This document shows, one piece after another, positions 52,300-59,843 of a DNA stretch of 64,000 bases. The position numbers and the translations under genes are program-made. Below the pieces are notes generated by a model. It searched no databases. It had not been told where the DNA came from and saw only the letters and a list, made by a program, of their open reading frames with translations. This DNA is from DASSKP01 sp035695045 (lineage in GTDB: Bacteria > Actinomycetota > Actinomycetes > JAFAQI01), in assembly GCA_035695045.1 (NCBI GenBank), contig DASSEX010000085.1, positions 38,088 to 102,087 of the forward strand. The letters are read 5' to 3'. Every line of letters begins with the position of its first letter. Positions within the stretch are counted from its first letter, which is position 1.

Positions 52300-52539
52300 G
52301 TGGCGCAGGGCATGGGGGCGATCGCGTACGACGCGGTCCGGGCGTCCGACCGGGTGGACAGTCTGCGCACCGCGTTGCGGGAGTACCTCGCCGCGCTCGA
52401 CCGCGGTCACGTCGCCGAGGCGGAGCTGCTCGCGCGCTGCAGCCTCGGCCCGCGCACCGGGCCGGTGACGTTGCTCATGCCGCTGGTCGCGCGCCCGGCG
52501 CGCGGGCGGCTGTTGGTTCCCGGCCAGCCCTCGCTCTAG
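52300..52539 (+). CDS. Small hypothetical protein
   Basis: This 79-residue ORF has strong actinobacterial third-position GC and a good GGAGG box 4 bases before its GTG. It contains an amphipathic helix SLRTALREYLAALDRGHVAE and a hydrophobic-basic tail VTLLMPLVARPARGRLL. It is 128 bases after the c-di-GMP gene and overlaps the convergent FrnE-like gene by four bases. No known family; a real gene is likely but not certain. Confidence 0.5.
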   Translation: MAQGMGAIAYDAVRASDRVDSLRTALREYLAALDRGHVAEAELLARCSLGPRTGPVTLLMPLVARPARGRLLVPGQPSL

Positions 52540-53237
52540 ACGGCGCAGGAGTCGTCGTCGCAGACCGCGTCGTTCGACCCAGCGGTCGGCTCGACGAGCG
52601 TGAGCGGACGGTTGTCGTCGTAGGCGCGGTCGAGGACCTGCAGCAGCAGGTCGGCCGGCTGCGCGCCGCTGACGCCGTACTTGCCGTCGACGACGAAGAA
52701 GGGAACACCGCTGATGCCGTACGCCGCCGCTTGCTGCTCGTCCGCCCGGACCGCGTCGCTGTAGCGGTCGGAGGCGAGGACCTGGTCGGCGTCGTCGATG
52801 CCGACCTCCTTGGCGACTCGCGCGAGCGTGTCGCGATCGGCGATCGGCTCGCCTTCGGTGAAGGTGGCGAGGAGCAGACGCTCCTTCAGCTCGAGCTGCT
52901 TGCCGACGGTGGTCGCGTGGTGAAGCAGCCGGTGGGCGTCGAAGGTGTTGCCGCCACGGATCCGCTCGAAGTGGAAGTCGAGGCCCTCTGCCGCGGCCGT
53001 CTGCGTCATCTGGTCGTTGAGCCCACGAGCTTGCTCGACGGTCATTCCGTACTTGCGCGCGAGGTGCTCTTCATGCGTCCCTTCGCGGTGCGCCGGCGCC
53101 GCAGGGTCGAGCTCGAAGGATCGGTACGTGACGGTGACCTCGTCTGCATGCGCGAAGCGCGCGAGGGCTTGCTCGAAGCGGCGCTTCCCGATGTAGCACC
53201 ACGGACAGACGACGTCGGACCAGATCTCGACCTGCAT
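52536..53237 (-). CDS. FrnE-like DsbA-family thiol oxidoreductase
   Basis: This 233-residue protein begins MQVEIWSDVVCPWCYIGKRR, with a DsbA-type CPWC active site, and continues with FRNE-like RSFELDPAAP and GISGVPFFVVDGKYGVSGAQ near 180 (the cis-Pro loop). Its tail has CDDDSC, a CX4C pair like the second redox centre of Deinococcus FrnE. Cytoplasmic. It lies 24 bases downstream of the UGA-split methyltransferase on the same strand and may be co-transcribed. A GTG at 53252 is an alternative start. Confidence 0.9.
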   Translation of the reverse strand: MQVEIWSDVVCPWCYIGKRRFEQALARFAHADEVTVTYRSFELDPAAPAHREGTHEEHLARKYGMTVEQARGLNDQMTQTAAAEGLDFHFERIRGGNTFDAHRLLHHATTVGKQLELKERLLLATFTEGEPIADRDTLARVAKEVGIDDADQVLASDRYSDAVRADEQQAAAYGISGVPFFVVDGKYGVSGAQPADLLLQVLDRAYDDNRPLTLVEPTAGSNDAVCDDDSCAV

Positions 53238-53261
53238 GTCCGGTTCAACCACTTTGCGGCA

Positions 53262-54092
53262 TCAGTGATTCCGGCCGGAGGAACGGGGCGGGCGCGTGGC
53301 GACGTACAGCGTGCGGCGGAGCAAGCCTGCGCGCAGCGCCTCGGCTTCGTTGGCGCCGCGTTCGATCCGGTCGTCGAAGACCTCGGGGTCGAGCGGGCGC
53401 AGCTCGTCGCGGTGCCGGAGCCGGACTGCCCGCCATGCGGTGGAGGTGGCGAGGTAGTCCTCGGTGACGTCCCGCGCACGAATGTCCGTGAAGCCGGCCT
53501 TGGCGAGCAGTTCAGCCGCGTCCGCCCCCGCCACCGCCGGCGGTCCCGCCACGCCGGCCAGCCGGTGTTGCGCGGGCGTCAGGTCGGGCGCCGTGTGAAT
53601 CGTCGTGAACGCCTGGCGGCCACCGGGGCGGAGCAGTCGACGCATGGCTCTCAGCACGGAGAGCTTTGCCCGCACTCAACACAGGACGTCGGTGTGGACG
53701 ATCGCGTCGAACTGCTCCGGACGGAAGGGCAACTGCCGCGCCGTGGCGACGACGGCTTGCGCACGGCGCGACATGTCGTCCGCAACGGCCCGCCGGCGCG
53801 CCTGACGCATACCGGCTTCGCTGATGTCGGAGACGACGACGCGGCACCCGCTGCGCCGGGCGAGGTAGAGGCCGGGCCAGCCGGCCCCGGAGCCGACGTC
53901 GAGGAGCAGGTCGTCGGCGCGCAGCTCGAGCAGGTCGGCGAGAGTGTCGGCCTGCTCGCGAGTCGTGAAGCCGGCGTTGCCGTAGTCGGTGCCGACCGCT
54001 TCCGCCTCGACGGCGAGCGTCGCCTCGTGAGTCGCGAGGGAGTGCCGGGCGTCGTACAGCTGGCGGCGCTCGGCCTCCTCCCGCGTTGTCAT
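53262..54092 (-). pseudogene. SAM-dependent methyltransferase interrupted by in-frame UGA
   Basis: Two ORFs in the same frame are separated only by TGA at 53678-53676. The N-terminal part (138 residues from ATG 54092) has the class I SAM motif LLLDVGSGAGWPGLYLARRS near residue 65 and ends FDAIVHTDVLC; the C-terminal part continues VRAKLSVLRAMRRLLRPGG and a normal tail, giving a full 276-codon methyltransferase if UGA is read as an amino acid. So one base made a stop, or UGA is recoded. A short stem-loop follows the UGA (see finding). Coding bias is kept on both sides, which suggests a recent change or functional readthrough. Upstream, a palindrome covers the start codon. Sequencing error is possible. 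Confidence 0.75.
53647..53664 (-). other. Stem-loop 11 nt downstream of the in-frame UGA (SECIS-like shape)
   Basis: On the minus strand, GCTCTC (53664-53659), loop CGTGCT, GAGAGC (53652-53647) form a perfect 6-bp stem with a 6-nt loop. It begins 11 nt after the UGA and has G as second loop base, matching the outline of bacterial SECIS elements. It is also short enough to arise by chance. Confidence 0.35.
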
Positions 54093-54123
54093 GCGACGGA
54101 CGTTAGTGCCCGTCGCATGACAA
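54086..54123. promoter_or_regulatory. 14-bp perfect inverted repeat over the methyltransferase start
   Basis: Arms 54086-54099 and 54110-54123 (TTGTCATGCGACGG and its complement) with a 10-nt loop enclose the start codon at 54092 and another ATG at 54118. In RNA the start would sit in a hairpin. Confidence 0.8.
54089..54118 (-). CDS. Possible 9-codon leader peptide (uORF)
   Basis: ATG at 54118 opens a frame reading MRRALTSVA whose TGA (54091-54089) overlaps the methyltransferase ATG (54092) as ATGA. It lies wholly within the inverted repeat. No clear Shine-Dalgarno precedes it, so it may be chance. Confidence 0.2.
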   Translation of the reverse strand: MRRALTSVA

Positions 54124-54145
54124 GCGGTAGGACGTCTGAGGGTTG

Positions 54146-56473
54146 CTAGCCGTTGGTGAACGGCTGGTAGGTGCGGCACGGCTCGTTGCGCAGCCCCGGG
54201 CACGGCGGCTGCGAGGTGCCCTGCGCGTCGACGCCGGACACGACCGGCAGGACGAGCATGGAGGGCATCGTCGGCGAGAACCGAAGCGCAACGCCTGAGG
54301 CGGGGACGGTGTGGCTGAACGACCAGATCGGCTGCGCGCCGTTGACGCCGGCGATCGTCACCCGGATGCGGGTGCCGGCCCGGTAGACGTGCCCCTCGTA
54401 GTAGAGCGGGATCGCGACCCGGACGAACTTCCCCTTGGGCATCGGCTTCACGTCGGACGACAGCATCGAGGGCACTGGCTCGAGCAACGAGCTCGGCGTG
54501 TGCATGACGTTGTTCGTCGTGTAGGAGAGCTTGCGCTCCGACGCCCGCAGGTAGCCGTTCTGCACAAACGTCTCGTGTCCGTCCGGCGTGACCTCGCTGA
54601 CCGTGGCCTGGAGGTCGACATCCGGCTGCGAGGACCGCACCCACACATACACCGCGCCGGCGCCGATGACGGCGGTGTCCTTCGGCAGCTGGCCGCTGAT
54701 GAACGTGACCGCGGTGCCCGACGGGTTCTGCTGCCACTTCCAGTCCCACTGTGAGGTGCTGCCCCACAGTCCGCCGGTGCCGGTGTTCTGGCCGTAGTCG
54801 GTCAGCGCCAGCGCGTGCGGATCGGCGAGGAAGTGGTTGGTGTGCTCGTTGGTCGGCTTGGTGGCAGCGAGCGTTCCGTTGCGATGGAAGTAGAAGCGCT
54901 CGGCCGTGGTGTTCGGGACCGGCCACGACGGGAACGACTGCTCGAACGTCGGGTAGGGGTCACCGGGGTTCGACGTCTGCGTCGTGTTGGAGCCGGCGCC
55001 GTTGTCGAACAGGATGCGCACCATCGGCAGCTTCTCGAAGTCGCTCTGTGCCGTCGCGAGGTCGGGGTCGGCCTGGATCGGGTCCGGCGGCAGGGTGTCC
55101 ATGTCGTTCTGCGGGACACCGAGCGCGGCCTGGTAGACGACCGGAGCCGACGACTGCACCTGTGCGGCGTACACGTTCGGTGACTGGTGAGCGACGTAGA
55201 TGCTCAGGAAGTCGTAGAGCCGGTCATAGGTGTACGGCGACAGTGAGTCGATGTGTGGTCCGTTGGTGAAGGTGAACCACTTCTTCTTCGTGCCCGTCAT
55301 CTTCGCCGCGAGCGTCGGGCAGTGGCCACCGGTCTGCTCGTCCTCGAACTGGCAGGCCATGAACACCGGAACGTTGATCTTGTGCACGAACGTCACCGGG
55401 TCGAGCGGGTCGGCCACCGACGGCACGTAGTGGGAGTTGGCCCGGATCTTGGCCAGCAGGTTCGCGGCCTCCGGGTGCAGCACCTGGTTGGCCTTGCAGA
55501 CCTGGTCGCCGTTCTTGATCTGCTGCTCCGCGTAGGGCTGGGTGCCCTTCTTGCCCTGGCCCGCCGGCTGTGCCTCGGCCTGCCGCTCCTTCGCCCACGC
55601 GACCGCGAAGCCGTCGTTGCGGATGCCGCCCGGGTAGAGCGTCGTCGCCGTGGCGTCGATCACGGACAGCGGGGAGATCGCCTCGAGGGACGGCGGCCGG
55701 GTCGCAGCGGTGAACAGCTGGCTGATGCCGCCATAGGAGATGCCGAACATGCCGACCTTGTGGTCCTTGACCCACGGCTGACGGGCGAAGGTCTCCACGA
55801 TGTCGTAGCCGTCGATGCTCTGCAGCGGCTCGAAGAAGTCGAACGCGCCACCGGAGCAGCCGGTGCCGCGCATCTGGATGTCGACGACGGCGAAGCCCAT
55901 CAGGTTGGCGACGGCCGCGATGCCGTTGGTCGGGCCCTTGGGGTTGGCGTAGCCGTAGCCGGAGTACTCGATCAGGGTCGGGTACGGCGACGAGTAGGGA
56001 CCGAAGGGACCGGTCAGGCCGGGCGTGCCCTCGGCGCCGCCGAGCTCGGTCGGCAGCCAGACGCGATAGGCGAGCTTGGTGCCGTCACGGGTGGTCATGT
56101 AGCCGTAGCCGTCGGTCTTGATCGGCTGCTTGTAGATGCTGGGGTTCCACTGCGCGGGGCTGTTGGTGTGCACCGTCAGGGACGTCGAACGCGGGCCGCT
56201 CGGCAGCACCTTCACGTGGTAGCCGGTGCCGGGCCGGACGTGGCGGAACAGCGCCCCGCCGAGATAGTTGACGGTCCGCTTCTGGACGACCGTCCCCTTC
56301 GAGTTGATCAGCTCGATCTTGGCGCCGGGCTTCGCGCCGGTCGCGTAGACCTGGCGGGCGCTGCCCCGGGCGCGGAAGGTGCTGGTCGCCGCGGAGGCGG
56401 CGACGCTGGTGAACAGCGCGGCGATCAGGCCCGCGATCAGCGTGATGGTGAGCGTGGAGCGGTGGTTACGCAC
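54146..56473 (-). CDS. Secreted CocE/NonD-type hydrolase with N-terminal extension (paralogue 2)
   Basis: This 775-residue protein has a signal peptide (LTITLIAGLIAALFTSVAAS), a short beta-rich N-terminal region (about 40-110, GSARQVYATGAKPGAKIELI), an alpha/beta hydrolase core with oxyanion region PTLIEYSGYGYANPKGP, nucleophile GISYGGISQL near residue 246 and CQFEDEQTGGHCP near 366, and a C-terminal X-Pro/CocE beta domain ending in a short Pro-rich tail. It probably hydrolyses peptides or esters outside the cell. Longer than the other two paralogues. GTG 56473; upstream lies a repeat-rich 258-base region. Confidence 0.85.
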   Translation of the reverse strand: MRNHRSTLTITLIAGLIAALFTSVAASAATSTFRARGSARQVYATGAKPGAKIELINSKGTVVQKRTVNYLGGALFRHVRPGTGYHVKVLPSGPRSTSLTVHTNSPAQWNPSIYKQPIKTDGYGYMTTRDGTKLAYRVWLPTELGGAEGTPGLTGPFGPYSSPYPTLIEYSGYGYANPKGPTNGIAAVANLMGFAVVDIQMRGTGCSGGAFDFFEPLQSIDGYDIVETFARQPWVKDHKVGMFGISYGGISQLFTAATRPPSLEAISPLSVIDATATTLYPGGIRNDGFAVAWAKERQAEAQPAGQGKKGTQPYAEQQIKNGDQVCKANQVLHPEAANLLAKIRANSHYVPSVADPLDPVTFVHKINVPVFMACQFEDEQTGGHCPTLAAKMTGTKKKWFTFTNGPHIDSLSPYTYDRLYDFLSIYVAHQSPNVYAAQVQSSAPVVYQAALGVPQNDMDTLPPDPIQADPDLATAQSDFEKLPMVRILFDNGAGSNTTQTSNPGDPYPTFEQSFPSWPVPNTTAERFYFHRNGTLAATKPTNEHTNHFLADPHALALTDYGQNTGTGGLWGSTSQWDWKWQQNPSGTAVTFISGQLPKDTAVIGAGAVYVWVRSSQPDVDLQATVSEVTPDGHETFVQNGYLRASERKLSYTTNNVMHTPSSLLEPVPSMLSSDVKPMPKGKFVRVAIPLYYEGHVYRAGTRIRVTIAGVNGAQPIWSFSHTVPASGVALRFSPTMPSMLVLPVVSGVDAQGTSQPPCPGLRNEPCRTYQPFTNG

Positions 56474-56611
56474 GGTGTGACGTCTCCTCCGAGGCAGGGT
56501 CCCCCTGGATCAACGGCAGACTTCGCCGGGGATCGCGGGTGCTCCTGCCGGAGATGCCCGTCCCGTCCGGCGTCGTAACCGGAGCCACCCGGGCGGAACC
56601 CGGTCAGCGAC

Positions 56612-56650
56612 GGACCAGCTCGGCGGACCAGCTCGGCGGACCAGCTCGGC
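56612..56650. repeat. Three tandem copies of a 13-nt repeat
   Basis: GGACCAGCTCGGC occurs three times in a row (56612-56624, 56625-56637, 56638-56650), running directly into the left arm of the inverted repeat at 56649. It lies in the 258-base gap upstream of the CocE-type gene. Confidence 0.95.
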
Positions 56651-56719
56651 GAACGTGATCAACTCGGGGTCCGGAACCGGACAGAAGTGCGCTGGTGTCA
56701 CGAAGTTGATCACGTTCGC
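56649..56719. repeat. 16-bp inverted repeat with inner palindrome
   Basis: Arms 56649-56664 and 56704-56719 (GCGAACGTGATCAACT and complement) are perfect; the 39-nt centre holds the near-palindrome GTCCGGAACCGGAC (56669-56682). It begins 12 bases past the stop of the small membrane protein (minus strand), so it may terminate that gene. Confidence 0.9.
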
Positions 56720-56731
56720 TTCGGTGCTGGG

Positions 56732-57172
56732 TCAGAAGAGGTGGGACTGCGCCACCGTGAGCACGACCGTCGCCAGCGCGAGCACGACCGCGATCGCCTG
56801 GAGGATCCGGGCGGCCTTGCTCAGTTGCGCCGCACCGGCGCCGACGGCAAGCGCGGCCGCGGCGAGCAGCGGCGTGACGCCCGCCCAGAAGGCGATGACC
56901 GACACGATGGCGACCGCCGACAGGATGATCACGGTGCGGTTGACGTTCTGCACGCGCGGCCGGACGACGAACCAGAGCAGCGCGGCGAGTAGGACGAGGA
57001 TGACGGCGGTGCCGATCGCCGGGCCGAGGCCGCCGTTCTCGCCCTTCTTGAGGTTGTAGTTGCCGGCGAAGATCACGAGCGCACCGAGGACGATGCCGAT
57101 GCCGTACAACGTCTCCGCGCTGGGCAGCGAGCGGCCGGTCGTGGCTGGTGCGGTTGCCGTGGCGTTCGTCAT
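56732..57172 (-). CDS. Small membrane protein
   Basis: This 146-residue protein has four to five hydrophobic helices (for example LYGIGIVLGALVIFAGNY near residue 22 and VIILSAVAIVSVIAFWAGVT near 80) with no catalytic motif. I do not recognise the family. Its stop is followed by the 16-bp inverted repeat. It is separated from the MFS gene by 77 bases on the same strand, so it could be co-transcribed with that exporter. Confidence 0.72.
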   Translation of the reverse strand: MTNATATAPATTGRSLPSAETLYGIGIVLGALVIFAGNYNLKKGENGGLGPAIGTAVILVLLAALLWFVVRPRVQNVNRTVIILSAVAIVSVIAFWAGVTPLLAAAALAVGAGAAQLSKAARILQAIAVVLALATVVLTVAQSHLF

Positions 57173-57249
57173 GACATCCCCCGTCTGGGTAGCGGTGAGC
57201 CGCCCCCCGGCCCACCGACGTCGTTCCTATCGCCGAACGAGGGGTGGTG

Positions 57250-58863
57250 TCAGGCGATTGAGGGCTCCGCGGCCTCGTGGCCATGGGCGACGAAGTCCTT
57301 CTGCCGAATCAGCACGAAGCAGAGAACCCCGCAGACGAACGCGATGACGGCCGCGACGAGCAGGATGTGGTCGAGCGCCGTGGTGAAGCTGCCGCGCACG
57401 ATCTGCTGAAGATCAAGGACGCGCTGAGGCGGCCGCGTCAGGCCGACCCCGGCATTTGACCGGCCCGCCACTCGGCCGAAGAGCTCTCCGATGTTGCCAC
57501 TCTGCATCGCGCCGCTGATCTGGCCGGCGCCGATGCCGACCGGATGGGCATGTACGGCTGATGCGACCGCGTCCTTCAGCCGCGTCGAGAACAACGTGCC
57601 GAGCAGCGCGATACCGGTCGCGATGCCGATCTGGCGGAACGTCGAGTTGATGCCGGAGGCCATGCCCGCGCGCTGCGGCTGTACGACGCCGACCGCCGTG
57701 GAGGCGAGCGGTGGGTTGATGAATCCGACACCGACTCCGGACATGATCAGGCCCGGCACGAGATGGGTCCACGACGACGATGCGTCGAGACCGCGCATCC
57801 AGAGCAGGCCGCCGCCGACGAGCAGCAGGCCGGGCCCGATGAGCAGCCGGATCGGCACGTGCGACGTCAGCCGCCCGGCCGGCGCGGCCACGACGAAGAT
57901 CGCGCCCGACGCGACGATCAGCCGCAGACCGGTCTGGAAGGCGCTGTAGCCGAGGACGTCCTGCAGGTAGATGGTCAGGTAGAGGAACATCGAGAAGATG
58001 CTGGCGCTGATGCCGAACGCGGCGACCGCACCGCCGGAGAACGTCGGCAGCCGGAACAGCCCGAGGTCGAACATCGGGTGCTTGCTGTGGTGCTCGGTGA
58101 GCAGGAACGCGACGATCAGGACGACCGCGATCCCGAAGCAGACGAGCACCTTCGTGTCGGTGAAGCTGGTGCGACCGGCCTCGATCAGTCCGTAGATGAG
58201 TGCGGCGAGCGCGACGGTGAACGTCACGAAGCCCGGCCAGTCGGGCCGCCGCGGGTTGTCGTCCCGCGACTCGACGACGCGCATCATCGTCAGGACGAGC
58301 GCGCCGGCACCGAGTGGCACGTTGACGAAGAAGATCCATCGCCAGGAGATGCCGCTGACGAGTGCGCCGCCGAGCAACGGGCCGATCGCCACCGCGATGC
58401 CGGTGACCGCACCCCAGACCCCGAAGGCGGTGCCGCGCTCACGTCCGCGGAAGGCCTGCGCGAGCAGCGCCAGCGACACCGCGAACATGATCGCTCCGCC
58501 GATGCCCTGCAGCCCACGCGACAGCTCGAGCATCAACGGCGACTGCGCGACGCCGCACAGCACCGAGGCGGCGGTGAACAGCGCGAGGCCGATCACGTAG
58601 AGCCTGCGCCGGCCGTACATGTCGGCGAGCGCGCCACCGGTCAGCAGCAGCGCCGCGAGCGTCAACGCGTAGGCGTCGACGACCCACTGCAGATCGGCGA
58701 ACGTCGAGTGGAGGTCCTGCTGGATGCTCGGCAGCGCCACGTTCACGATCGTGATGTCGAGCAGCAACATGAACGTGCCGAGGCAGACGGCGGCGAGCGT
58801 CCACCACTTGGGATCCGCTCCGGTGGACGTGCTGCTGGTCGCGGGCGACTTGGTCTGGGTCAC
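57250..58863 (-). CDS. DHA2-family MFS drug exporter (EmrB/QacA type)
   Basis: This 537-residue 14-TM MFS protein starts with WWTLAAVCLGTFMLLLDITI and VNVALPSIQQDL near residue 35 and holds the motif A-like GALADMYGRRRLYVIGLALF near 80, plus the WRWIFFVNVPLG motif of DHA2 exporters near 180. A large extra loop around residue 430-470 is present. It exports drugs or metabolites by proton antiport. GTG 58863 follows GGAG; an ATG at 58917 is an alternative. No regulator sits directly beside it. Confidence 0.9.
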   Translation of the reverse strand: MTQTKSPATSSTSTGADPKWWTLAAVCLGTFMLLLDITIVNVALPSIQQDLHSTFADLQWVVDAYALTLAALLLTGGALADMYGRRRLYVIGLALFTAASVLCGVAQSPLMLELSRGLQGIGGAIMFAVSLALLAQAFRGRERGTAFGVWGAVTGIAVAIGPLLGGALVSGISWRWIFFVNVPLGAGALVLTMMRVVESRDDNPRRPDWPGFVTFTVALAALIYGLIEAGRTSFTDTKVLVCFGIAVVLIVAFLLTEHHSKHPMFDLGLFRLPTFSGGAVAAFGISASIFSMFLYLTIYLQDVLGYSAFQTGLRLIVASGAIFVVAAPAGRLTSHVPIRLLIGPGLLLVGGGLLWMRGLDASSSWTHLVPGLIMSGVGVGFINPPLASTAVGVVQPQRAGMASGINSTFRQIGIATGIALLGTLFSTRLKDAVASAVHAHPVGIGAGQISGAMQSGNIGELFGRVAGRSNAGVGLTRPPQRVLDLQQIVRGSFTTALDHILLVAAVIAFVCGVLCFVLIRQKDFVAHGHEAAEPSIA

Positions 58864-59099
58864 CCTCGCATTCTCCAAGTCGCCCGAAAGGGCCTTCACA
58901 CCGCGTTGAGGGGACATGTCGCGACGCGACAACTCCGTCATCTGCCCTTCAAAGGGCCATGCGGGATTTAGCCCCTTTTGGTCAGGCGAACGCGAGGTTT
59001 CGTCTCTAGCGTCGTTGCTGCGGGCAGGGCGGGGGCTTGGACGGGGGTCTGTACGTCGGCAGCTGTCCATTCGTCCCGCGGAAGGCGGATCCCCTGACC

Positions 59100-59300
59100 A
59101 TGGGTCACGACTACAACGGCGGCACCATCGGCGAGGACGACCGGCTGCACGCGGTCGCGCGGGCGGGCTCGTCGCGATACGCGCTCTGCCGCGCCGGCCG
59201 GATCCGCCACTCAGCGCCTGTGCCGTTCGTCCCGGGTGACGACGGTGCGTGCGAGGTCTGCGCGGAGAAGGTGCGCAACAACCGCGGCCTGATGGACTGA
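59100..59300 (+). CDS. Small Cys-containing hypothetical protein
   Basis: This 66-residue protein has a short Cys arrangement: YALCRAG near residue 28 and ACEVCAEKVRNNRG near 50, which could form a small zinc ribbon. The ATG at 59100 is used (AAGGCGG 12 bases upstream); longer starts lead through unlikely sequence. Its 5' region (58864-59099) shows no further gene. Function unknown. Confidence 0.55.
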   Translation: MGHDYNGGTIGEDDRLHAVARAGSSRYALCRAGRIRHSAPVPFVPGDDGACEVCAEKVRNNRGLMD

Positions 59301-59381
59301 GCTTCCCCTCGCCCCGGCGATGAGTTCGGCCGAGGCTGGACGTCGTACTGCGTGAGACGGACACTCAGCCGGGAGGCAGCC

Positions 59382-59768
59382 ATGTCTGACACCAAGACCC
59401 GCGTCAACAAGATCGCGAACGTGATCATCCCCGTCACCGACCAGGACGGCATGATCGCCTTCTACGTCGACAAGCTCGGCTTCACCAAGCGGGTGGACGC
59501 GCCGTTCGGCGGCCAGTACCGCTGGGTCGAGGTCGGGCTCGGCGACGAGTCGACGACGATCGCCCTCGCGCCGCCGGCCGACGCGTCGCCGACCGGCGGC
59601 AGCCAGACCGGCATCACGCTGCAGACCGACGACATCGATGCGACGCACGCGCAGCTGCGCGACGCGGGCGTCGACGTGGACGCGGAGATCATGCGGGGGC
59701 CGGAGCCGGTGCCGCCGATGTTCTGGTTCCGCGACGCGGAGGGCAACACCCTGCTGATGGTCCAGTAG
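59382..59768 (+). CDS. VOC family protein (glyoxalase/dioxygenase-like)
   Basis: This 128-residue VOC protein has VIIPVTDQDGMIAFYVDKLG near residue 14 and FWFRDAEGNTLLMVQ at the end, with HAQLRDAGVDVDAE between, typical of small glyoxalase-fold enzymes or resistance proteins. GGGAGG precedes the ATG. Unlike the VOC gene at 9117 it stands alone. Substrate unknown. Confidence 0.88.
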   Translation: MSDTKTRVNKIANVIIPVTDQDGMIAFYVDKLGFTKRVDAPFGGQYRWVEVGLGDESTTIALAPPADASPTGGSQTGITLQTDDIDATHAQLRDAGVDVDAEIMRGPEPVPPMFWFRDAEGNTLLMVQ

Positions 59769-59843
59769 CGGCCGCCGCAGGTTCACCGGCTGTTCGGCCG
59801 GGGGTCAAGAGGATCGAGCACGGTCCGTGGCGAAGTCATCACC

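Noticed and set aside
56510..56713. 67-codon ORF in the gap upstream of the CocE-type gene
   Set aside because: It reads through the tandem and inverted repeats, has poor coding bias and no ribosome binding site.
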